From: Prevotellaceae bacterium
GTDB taxonomy: Bacteria; Bacteroidota; Bacteroidia; Bacteroidales; Bacteroidaceae
NCBI GenBank assembly: GCA_022508685.1
Contig: JAFLUS010000029.1
Coordinates: 1-11,926 of the forward strand
Reading direction: 5' to 3'
Length of the DNA stretch: 11,926 bases
Under the pieces are notes generated by a model that saw only the letters and a program-made list of their open reading frames with translations, searched no databases and was not told the DNA's origin. A program made the translations under genes and the position numbers. Each line of letters opens with the position of its first letter. Positions within the stretch are counted from its first letter, which is position 1. Positions 7,426-11,926 of the stretch are shown here, in pieces.

Positions 7426-8109
7426 TTATTTGGGGCCGCCAAATGATTCGTAGGTGCCGTCGTCGAAGAAAATGCGCACCTCGATAATCTTCCGTTGAGG
7501 ACGTTGAACCACCGCCAAGGTCTCACGGACGACATCGGCAATGCTCAGTGCCGACGTGGCAGGACGGGACACTTGCGGAGAGCGGCCTGCTGTCTGGGGC
7601 GACGAAGGTCGGGATGTACCGGCTACCGCACCAGACGAAGTGACTGCCGACGGACGATGCGCCGATGAAGAGGGTGCAGAGGTCTGTTCGGCAGAAGCCG
7701 ACTGGAGCGCCGCCTCGTCGAACACGGCAAAAATATCGCCTCCGACACCATAACCAACCGAAGCCGTTCCGCCATCCGCTATCGGTGCTTCGGCATCGGA
7801 AGGGTAGAACTGCCCATCGGTGTCGTTGCTATCGTATGGAGTCGGGGAGGCAACCGGTGTTCCGTCAGTCGGGTCAACGGCAGCCGTCACGTTACGTCGG
7901 AACATGGTTCCCGTTCCGTAGGTCAACCAAGTGGGGTCGATGTCGGGAAATGCCGCAATGATTTTTTCATACATTTGCAAGGTGGGGTTGCTGCGTCCAC
8001 TTGTCAGATGCGAGAGCGATGCGGTGGCAATTCCGGTGGCAGCGGAGAACTGCACGTTGTTCAAATTTTTAATGCGCATCACCTCCAGTATTCTTTCGGT
8101 TCCGGTCAT
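7426..8109 (-). CDS. HTH (XRE/Cro-like) regulator with long Ser/Ala/Pro-rich linker
   Basis: A 227-residue protein in three parts. Residues 1-72 form a helix-turn-helix domain of Cro/CI type: TGTERILEVMRIKNLNNVQ, then FSAATGIATASLSHLTSGRS as turn and recognition helices, then NPTLQMYEKIIAAFPDIDP and a WLTYGTG motif common in Bacteroidetes XRE proteins. Residues about 75-185 are low-complexity, rich in Ser, Ala, Pro, Thr and Gly, with no recognisable fold. Residues 187-224 form a conserved-looking tail (ADVVRETLAVV, then EVRIFFDDGTYESF), resembling the short C-terminal motif seen on Bacteroidetes XRE regulators. A longer reading begins at a TTG (8172), but this adds 21 hydrophobic residues before the helices; the ATG at 8109 is chosen. 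Target genes are unknown. A good promoter and a palindrome over its -33 box lie 78-115 bases upstream, so autoregulation is plausible. Confidence 0.8.
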   Translation of the reverse strand: MTGTERILEVMRIKNLNNVQFSAATGIATASLSHLTSGRSNPTLQMYEKIIAAFPDIDPTWLTYGTGTMFRRNVTAAVDPTDGTPVASPTPYDSNDTDGQFYPSDAEAPIADGGTASVGYGVGGDIFAVFDEAALQSASAEQTSAPSSSAHRPSAVTSSGAVAGTSRPSSPQTAGRSPQVSRPATSALSIADVVRETLAVVQRPQRKIIEVRIFFDDGTYESFGGPK

Positions 8110-8186
8110 ATAGATAATAAAGTATAGGGTGCTGCACAGCCGAAGAGTAAAAATCGGGTGTTTAGACACCAAAATTAAACTTTTTA

Positions 8187-8217
8187 CAAAGTTACGACAA
8201 TTTTACAACATGACAAA
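8187..8217 (-). promoter_or_regulatory. Complete Bacteroidetes promoter of the HTH regulator
   Basis: On the minus strand TTTG (8217-8214) is followed, after exactly 19 bases, by TAACTTTG (8194-8187), a full match to the Bacteroidetes -33/-7 pattern. The transcript would start near 8180, giving a leader of about 70 bases to the ATG at 8109. Confidence 0.75.
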
Positions 8218-8224
8218 ATTTTGT
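8213..8224. promoter_or_regulatory. Palindrome over the -33 box (possible operator)
   Basis: ACAAAATTTTGT is a perfect 12-bp palindrome that contains the -33 TTTG of the HTH regulator promoter. A dimeric HTH protein bound here would block RNA polymerase, so it is a candidate autorepression site. It differs from the nearby ATTTTACA octamers in one position of each arm. No binding evidence. Confidence 0.45.
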
Positions 8225-8658
8225 AAATCCATTTTTCATTGTGCAAATTTTACATTTACATTCTGTATTTTATAACTATAAAACGCTGACAACACTACAA
8301 TTTTACATTTATATTATTTTACTAATTTTACAGCCTAAAAAACGCTTATATTCGTACTTTTACTGAATGATACAACTCTTTGGGTTATAAATCAGTGTTT
8401 CACGCATGTATTGGCAAAATTAACAGGTTTCTATTCTGTAGAGGCGAAAATCTGCATAAACATTCCACTATTACATCTTCATTATAGCCATAAATATTTT
8501 ATATTCAGTATGTTAAACTTTAAGTTAAATATCTTGTATATTTATACTTTTACATTTTGCATTGTAAACTTTATTCTTTTTAATTTTACATTCTATATCA
8601 GTGCCTACCTTTCTTGTTTGTAAATATTTTTACGCTTCAATTTTGTAATCTTGTTATT

Positions 8659-8674
8659 ATGTAAAATTTTACAT
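8659..8674. promoter_or_regulatory. Perfect 16-bp palindrome of two octamers
   Basis: ATGTAAAATTTTACAT reads identically on both strands and consists of TGTAAAAT and ATTTTACA overlapping by two bases at the centre. It has the form of a full two-fold operator for a dimeric DNA-binding protein; the single octamers elsewhere would be half sites. The protein, if any, is unknown. Confidence 0.5.
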
Positions 8675-9048
8675 TTACACATAAACAAAAGTAAATCTTA
8701 ATAAAACTTAAACACTTTCATTTTGCAGTAAATTTGTAAATTTTTTGGACTCTTTTTGCCATTCACTGGCACTTGTGCGGTCGTTTTTCTTCATAAAATT
8801 CTCACGACGTCAGAAATGGCGTAAAGCACTCATTTACAAAGCATAAAGTGCAAAAAATCTTGTTTGCGTTTTTTCGCCTAAAAAATTTCTATCGGAGTAT
8901 TTTGAGTAGATTTTTTGCGATTTTGAGAGAAAAAAGGCGGTTTTTGACTGCCATTTTCAAGGCTCGGCAGCATCCTCTGAAAGCGATTTTACATTTTCTG
9001 TCAGAGTTTTTGGTGCTAAAAAATCGGAACTGAAATGGGTGGCAAAAA

Positions 9049-9147
9049 GACTATAGTCTTGCTGAAAAAAGACTGCAGTTTGGAGAAAAAAACTCCGAAG
9101 TTTTGAACATGCAAAGACTATAGTTTGGAGAAACGGAGACTGCAGTC
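9049..9147. repeat. Row of five dyads spaced about 22 bp
   Basis: GACTATAGTC (9049-9058), GACTGCAGTT (9071-9080), AACTCCGAAGTT (9091-9102), GACTATAGTT (9116-9125) and GACTGCAGTC (9138-9147) are related palindromes of the pattern ACT-N-AGT. Four of the five contain CTRYAG with alternating TA and GC centres. Centres are 22, 21, 24 and 22 bases apart, about two helical turns. Flanks are also alike: runs of A before each dyad and TTTGGAGAAA after two of them. This looks like a degenerate tandem repeat with a 22-bp unit. It lies between the AT-rich region and the holA terminator. Confidence 0.7.
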
Positions 9148-9243
9148 TGGTGACGACAGGAGTGCTGTTTTTTTCAAAAAAAGAAAGGAAGGAGGAAAAT
9201 GGTGCTGCTATGCCATGGCTGCACAGATGACCAAAATGGATGA

Positions 9244-9272
9244 AAAAAGCGACACCTTCAGTGTCGCTTTTT
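9244..9272 (-). terminator. Intrinsic terminator after holA
   Basis: AAAAAGCGACAC (9244-9255) pairs perfectly with GTGTCGCTTTTT (9261-9272) around a 5-base loop, giving a 12-bp stem. On the minus strand the hairpin ends in a run of T (complement of 9243-9248), as expected for a terminator 28 bases beyond the holA stop. The plus strand also ends in five T residues, so it may work both ways. Confidence 0.85.
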
Positions 9273-9300
9273 GAGGCGGATGCCGATGTCGGAGGAAGGG

Positions 9301-10335
9301 TCAGTGGAGAATGAAGTAGACGAGTTCGCGCATGAGGTCGGCATCGGTAGCGTTTCCCTTTGCTACGCCTTTGAGACGGGCATCCGTTTCGCGCAGTTTG
9401 CCGATGATTTGCATGGTTTTCAGTGCAGAGAAATTGCGCATAGCAGTCTGATAATCACGAAATTGCCAAGACGAACGGAGTTCGAGGTGCTGCATGATGC
9501 CTTGCTCTGTCTGCACGGGTGAATAGTATGCCTGCATCACGTTGGCGAAGAAATTGAAGAGCATCGAAATGGTCATTACCGGCGGATTATTCTTCGGATT
9601 CTCCACGAAATAGTTAATGATGCGGTTGGCTTTGAGCACGTCTTTACTAATGATGGCGTTGCGGAACTCCCATTGGTTGAACTCTTTGCTGATGCCGATG
9701 TTGCGTTCGATGAGTTCAGGAGTAATACGTTGTGAATCAGCGGGTAGCGTGATGCAGAGTTTGTCGAGTTCGCTCGCCATTCGGTTGAGGTCGCTGCCGA
9801 TATTCTCAACGAGCATCATGCGGGCACGGTCGTCGATAGTGACAGATTTGCGACGGAGGTAGTCGTCGATGAAGGTCGGCAACATGCCTTCCTTGAGTTT
9901 CTGGCTTTCGTAGACCACCCCGACTTTGTTAATCAACGCCACCGTTTTTTTGCGTCGGTCGACCGTTCCGTTCTTATAACAGAGCACGAGAATGGTCGTC
10001 TCAAGCGGTTGTTGAGCATAAAATTGAAGGTCGTCGAATTTTAAGAGATTTTGACATTCCTTAACAATTAAAATTTGATATTTGGACATCATCGGATATC
10101 GCTTCGCAGAATTGACAATGTCGGCGACGTTGGTTTCGCGTGTGCAATACACCGTCATGAGGTTGAATCCCTTCTCCTCCTCTGTCAGAATGTTGTCGGC
10201 GATGAATTCGGAAATTCGGTCGATGTAGTAGGATTCTTCGCCCATGAGGAGATAGATGGGTGCATAGTTGCCGTTGCGGATGTTGTTGACGATGTCGCGG
10301 TGGGTGGGACCGGCAGCGGTGGTTTGCTTTGCCAT
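9301..10335 (-). CDS. holA: DNA polymerase III subunit delta
   Basis: A 344-residue protein, the usual length for HolA, the clamp-loader subunit that opens the sliding clamp during replication. The N-terminal AAA+-like fold (about 20-150) has the degenerate, non-ATP-binding P-loop region YAPIYLLMGEESYYIDR at 24-40 and the LIVKECQNL strand/helix at 89-97. The second part carries NIGSDLNRMASELDKL at 178-193, a strong HolA signature, and the helical collar domain covers about 215-344 (ISKEFNQWEFRNAI at 215-228, LKGVAKGNATDADLMRELV near the end). It acts in the cytoplasm at the replisome and is normally essential. It is divergent from the small PD-(D/E)XK-like gene at 10435, a pairing I recall as common in Bacteroidales. 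The ATG at 10335 is preceded by no clear Shine-Dalgarno sequence. A terminator follows its stop. Confidence 0.93.
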   Translation of the reverse strand: MAKQTTAAGPTHRDIVNNIRNGNYAPIYLLMGEESYYIDRISEFIADNILTEEEKGFNLMTVYCTRETNVADIVNSAKRYPMMSKYQILIVKECQNLLKFDDLQFYAQQPLETTILVLCYKNGTVDRRKKTVALINKVGVVYESQKLKEGMLPTFIDDYLRRKSVTIDDRARMMLVENIGSDLNRMASELDKLCITLPADSQRITPELIERNIGISKEFNQWEFRNAIISKDVLKANRIINYFVENPKNNPPVMTISMLFNFFANVMQAYYSPVQTEQGIMQHLELRSSWQFRDYQTAMRNFSALKTMQIIGKLRETDARLKGVAKGNATDADLMRELVYFILH

Positions 10336-10358
10336 ATCGGAATTTATTAGTAAATTTG
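10328..10358 (+). promoter_or_regulatory. Complete Bacteroidetes promoter for the PD-(D/E)XK-like gene
   Basis: TTTG (10328-10331), 19 bases, then TAAATTTG (10351-10358) is a full -33/-7 match on the plus strand. The -33 box overlaps the holA start codon region. The start point would be near 10365, about 70 bases before the ATG at 10435. Confidence 0.65.
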
Positions 10359-10403
10359 CGGCAGGTTCTTCGGCATGCCGTTTGTGGCTGGGAAAAACCG
10401 TTG

Positions 10404-10411
10404 CAAATTTA
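10404..10411 (-). promoter_or_regulatory. Likely -7 box for holA
   Basis: CAAATTTA on the plus strand reads TAAATTTG on the minus strand, matching TAnnTTTG. A TTTC lies about 20 bases upstream as a weak -33 element. The start point would be near 10398, giving a holA leader of about 60 bases that crosses the leader of the opposite gene. Confidence 0.5.
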
Positions 10412-10434
10412 ACAAATTAAGTTGAGAACAAGAA

Positions 10435-10896
10435 ATGACTGCACTCAATCTTCCGCCTTACGATGCGAAAATTCAGACTGCCGACGGGCAGACGCGCATC
10501 TTCGACGTATTGCGCCGACGTTTCGTCGCCTTGACGCCTGAGGAGTGGGTGCGGCAGCATTTCGTGCAACATCTGCTGACGTCGTATGGCTATCCGTCGG
10601 GACTGATGGCGAACGAGGTGTCGCTGACGCTCAACGGCATGAGCCGGCGGTGCGACACGGTGGTGTATGACCGCAACCTACGCGCGCGTATAATAATAGA
10701 GTATAAGCGGCCGACGGTGGAGATTACGCAGCGCGTGTTCGACCAAATCAGTCGCTACAACATGGTGATGCAGGTGGATTTCCTCATCGTGAGCAACGGC
10801 ATGGCGCACTATTGCTGCCGCATGGACTACGGACGGCAGACGTATGAATTTCTGCCCGACATTCCGACGTTTGCCATGCTGACGGACAATTCGTGA
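10435..10896 (+). CDS. Small HsdR N-terminal-like protein with PD-(D/E)XK nuclease-type fold
   Basis: A 153-residue protein resembling the N-terminal nuclease part of type I restriction HsdR subunits (HSDR_N_2 type), but without helicase or specificity parts. The putative active site is RRCDTVVYD at 71-79 (Asp74) followed by IIIEYKRP at 86-93 (Glu89 and Lys91), preceded by a helix with Glu61 and followed by QISRYN at 104-109, the usual order for this fold. The opening segment (YDAKIQTADGQTRIFDVLRR) and EEWVRQHFVQHLL at 36-48 are typical of a single-domain Bacteroidetes family found next to holA. It is a stand-alone gene, so a role in restriction is doubtful; some DNA-related or housekeeping role is possible but unproven. 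No terminator is visible after its stop. Confidence 0.82.
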   Translation: MTALNLPPYDAKIQTADGQTRIFDVLRRRFVALTPEEWVRQHFVQHLLTSYGYPSGLMANEVSLTLNGMSRRCDTVVYDRNLRARIIIEYKRPTVEITQRVFDQISRYNMVMQVDFLIVSNGMAHYCCRMDYGRQTYEFLPDIPTFAMLTDNS

Positions 10897-10942
10897 CGTC
10901 TGTGGGCATGAATGGTACAATATGGTGGCAAATAGTAAACCA

Positions 10943-10986
10943 ATTCGCCGTTTTTCCGGTACAAAATTGCCGTTTTTTTGACAAAA
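10943..10986 (+). repeat. Two-copy imperfect 22-base direct repeat
   Basis: GCCGTTTTT occurs at 10947-10955 and again 22 bases later at 10969-10977. Aligning 10943-10964 with 10965-10986 gives about 14 of 22 identical bases by eye. A third copy is not convincing. The 266-base gap 10897-11163 otherwise contains AT-rich sequence with no gene, then the promoter and leader of the outer-membrane protein. Confidence 0.4.
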
Positions 10987-11041
10987 ATCCGCTAAAAATG
11001 GGGTGATAAATCGAAAAATGCCGTATTTTCTTTCATTTTTC

Positions 11042-11073
11042 TTGCATCGTATAGTCTAAAAAACGTATCTTTG
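11042..11073 (+). promoter_or_regulatory. Promoter of the outer-membrane beta-barrel gene
   Basis: TATCTTTG (11066-11073) matches the -7 consensus, with TTG (11042-11044) 21 bases before it inside TTTTTCTTG as -33 element. The start point would be near 11079, leaving a leader of about 85 bases. Confidence 0.7.
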
Positions 11074-11077
11074 CATC

Positions 11078-11104
11078 GCAATCTGGGATTTATGCTCCGG
11101 TTGC
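11078..11104 (+). promoter_or_regulatory. 5' leader stem-loop of the outer-membrane protein mRNA
   Basis: Bases 11078-11087 (GCAATCTGGG) can pair with 11095-11104 (CTCCGGTTGC) with one mismatch and two G-U pairs around a 7-base loop. It would sit at the very 5' end of the transcript, where such hairpins can protect abundant mRNAs from decay. The function is inferred from position only. Confidence 0.45.
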
Positions 11105-11163
11105 AACAACAAGAGAAAAAGTGAGAATTAACAAGATGTTTAACTAAAACAATTCTGAAGATT

Positions 11164-11703
11164 ATGAAAAAAATCATTCTTACTGCTATCGTAGCAGTTG
11201 CTTCTCTTGGTGCAAACGCACAAATTTGGGTTGGTGGTCAACTCGGTTTCAACATCAGCGATCGCGAAGATCTCGGTGAAGGTAAAACTACAACCTTCTC
11301 TATCGCTCCTGAAGTAGGTTACACGCTCAACGACAAGTTCGACCTTGCAATCGCTCTCCGCGAAAGCAACACTTCTGTAAAAGACGGTGACAGCAGCAAC
11401 ACTTTCACTGTAAATCCTTACGCTCGTTACACTTTCTTCCAAACTGGCAAAGTTGGTTTCTTCGTTGACGGTGGTTTCAGCGTAGGCGTTCAGAGTTTCG
11501 ATGGTTCTGATGACAACCTCACTATTTGGGGCATTGGCATCCGTCCGGGTGTAAAATATGCTGCATCTGACAAAGTAACTCTCGTTGCAAGTTTCGGAGG
11601 CCTTGGCTATCAACAAGCAAAATGCGGCGACGTTTCGATCAGCGACCTCGGTCTGAACGTAGACGGCAACGCTTTGCAGTTCGGTCTCTACTACTCGTTC
11701 TAA
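11164..11703 (+). CDS. Small outer-membrane beta-barrel protein (porin-like)
   Basis: A 179-residue protein with signal peptide 1-19 (MKKIILTAIVAVASLGANA, cleaved before Gln20) and a mature part of about 160 residues made of alternating hydrophobic/polar strands: IWVGGQLGFNIS, FSIAPEVGYTL, KFDLAIALRES, FTVNPYARYTFF, VGFFVDGGFSVGVQ, WGIGIRPGVKYAA, VTLVASFGGLGYQ and ALQFGLYYSF. Eight strands would fit an OmpA-like or OmpW-sized barrel. It ends in aromatic Phe179, the usual signal for outer-membrane insertion. Codon choice (GTT, GCT, GGT, ACT, CTC) differs from the GC-rich codons of the neighbours and suggests high expression, in line with its promoter and leader hairpin. It has one cysteine in the mature part (154). 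The exact role (porin, adhesion, envelope stability) cannot be told. Confidence 0.88.
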   Translation: MKKIILTAIVAVASLGANAQIWVGGQLGFNISDREDLGEGKTTTFSIAPEVGYTLNDKFDLAIALRESNTSVKDGDSSNTFTVNPYARYTFFQTGKVGFFVDGGFSVGVQSFDGSDDNLTIWGIGIRPGVKYAASDKVTLVASFGGLGYQQAKCGDVSISDLGLNVDGNALQFGLYYSF

Positions 11704-11745
11704 TCAGCAACGAAATAAGCCGACATAACAATCGGCAGACAATAC

Positions 11746-11780
11746 GCAGGACAATCCGCACGGGTTGTCCTGCTCTATTT
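11746..11780 (+). terminator. Intrinsic terminator after the outer-membrane protein
   Basis: GCAGGACAATCC (11746-11757) pairs with GGGTTGTCCTGC (11762-11773), one G-U pair, around the 4-base loop GCAC. A T-rich stretch follows (11774-11784). It begins 42 bases after the stop codon. Confidence 0.85.
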
Positions 11781-11848
11781 TATTCCCTATCCACTATGAA
11801 AACGCCAACCTTTTACACCACTTTTTAAGCCTGCACAAAGGGGCTTTC

Positions 11849-11926
11849 AGGCGTGCGCATAAACGTGTTTAGGCATGCGCATACGCGTTCTGAGGCGTAT
11901 GCATAAGCGTATTCACGTTTATGCGC
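11849..11926 (+). repeat. Tandem 22-bp degenerate repeat, cut by the window end
   Basis: Three consecutive 22-base units start at 11849, 11871 and 11893, each beginning AGGC and sharing the pattern AGGCRTRYGCATA followed by RCGTRTT-like sequence. A fourth, diverged unit (from 11915) is cut by the window end. Units contain palindromes such as TGCGCA and ATGCAT, and long alternating purine-pyrimidine stretches; 11873-11888 alternates perfectly for 16 bases. There are no unique spacers, so it is not a CRISPR array. It lies downstream of the terminator of the outer-membrane protein. Confidence 0.75.

Larger units (their letters stand above)
8181..8993 (+). repeat. Dispersed ATTTTACA octamer array
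   Basis: Exact ATTTTACA occurs at 8200-8207, 8247-8254, 8300-8307, 8325-8332, 8583-8590, 8666-8673 and 8986-8993. Its complement TGTAAAAT occurs exactly only at 8660-8667. One-base variants lie at 8181-8188, 8316-8323, 8357-8364 and 8547-8554, and a shortened ATTTACA at 8254-8260 and 8673-8679. Copies are concentrated in 8180-8335 and 8545-8680. AT-richness raises the chance level, but seven exact copies nearly all in one orientation is far more than composition alone suggests. Function unknown. Confidence 0.6.
8110..9300. other. AT-rich gene-free region of about 1.2 kb
   Basis: No credible gene is present between the HTH regulator and holA. The left half (8170-8760) is strongly AT-rich and filled with ATTTTACA-like octamers. 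The centre (8760-9040) has runs of A and T mixed with GC-richer pieces and small weak hairpins such as GCCA-TTCAC-TGGC at 8758-8770. The right part holds a dyad array (9049-9147) and a terminator. Small open frames at 8411-8623 (70 codons) and 8848-9033 (61 codons) have compositions that simply follow the AT-rich DNA and no recognisable protein features. No DnaA-box cluster, tRNA or transposase remnant is seen. Confidence 0.7.

Noticed and set aside
8110..8172. Longer start (TTG at 8172) for the HTH regulator
   Set aside because: The added 21 residues are hydrophobic and precede a complete HTH domain; the ATG at 8109 gives the expected N-terminus.
8411..8623. 70-codon open frame in the AT-rich region
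   Set aside because: Composition (Phe, Ile, Leu, Tyr, Asn) follows the AT-rich DNA; no promoter box, ribosome binding site or protein feature supports it.
8170..8760. Possible replication origin in the AT-rich region
   Set aside because: No DnaA-box (TTATCCACA-like) cluster is seen and no dnaA, dnaN or parAB gene is nearby.
8848..9033. 61-codon basic open frame
   Set aside because: Rich in Phe, Arg and Lys as expected from TTT and AAA runs; no family resemblance and no start signals, though a small basic peptide cannot be fully excluded.
6694..10896. A restriction-modification system made of vsr and the HsdR-N-like gene
   Set aside because: There is no methyltransferase, specificity subunit or helicase part, the genes are 3 kb apart on different strands, and the small HsdR-N-like family is a stand-alone gene next to holA.
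11849..11926. Possible CRISPR array
   Set aside because: The 22-base units are contiguous and degenerate with no unique spacers; no cas genes are nearby.

Overview
The window looks like chromosomal DNA of a Bacteroidales bacterium, most likely a Prevotellaceae relative; the family-level guess is inference. The signs are repeated Bacteroidetes-type promoter boxes (TAnnTTTG, in two cases exactly 19 bases after a TTTG), weak or absent Shine-Dalgarno sequences, MKK-type signal peptides ending in A-x-A|Q, a Por-like C-terminal tail on a secreted protease, and holA facing a small HsdR-N-like gene. No tRNA, rRNA, insertion sequence or CRISPR array was found.

Left part (1-6670), all on the plus strand. 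After a strong terminator at 18-58 come a macro-domain protein and a CaCA-family cation antiporter (probably one transcript). A new promoter then leads to an orphan FecE-type ABC ATPase, followed 32 bases later by a large secreted M6-family metalloprotease. A terminator at 5496-5526 separates these from a secreted GH43-like glycosidase of the exo-beta-1,3-galactanase type. The last two products suggest breakdown of host or plant glycoproteins outside the cytoplasm.

Middle part (6690-9300). A lone Vsr mismatch endonuclease and an HTH regulator with a long Ser/Ala/Pro-rich linker lie on the minus strand. Behind the regulator is about 1.2 kb of AT-rich DNA without a credible gene. It holds a strongly orientation-biased array of the octamer ATTTTACA, a perfect 16-bp palindrome built from that octamer, a second palindrome over the regulator's own -33 box, and a row of dyads spaced about 22 bp apart (9049-9147). 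This is the least explained part of the window.

Right part (9301-11926). holA (clamp-loader delta) and a PD-(D/E)XK-like small gene are divergently arranged, with promoters that appear to point toward each other so that the 5' leaders overlap. A small, probably highly expressed outer-membrane beta-barrel gene follows, with a strong promoter, a 5' leader hairpin and a terminator. The window ends inside a tandem 22-bp degenerate repeat rich in alternating purine-pyrimidine sequence.

No complete new defence or metabolic system is evident. The best candidates for something undescribed are the octamer/palindrome region beside the HTH regulator and the separate intergenic arrays that share a 22-bp period.
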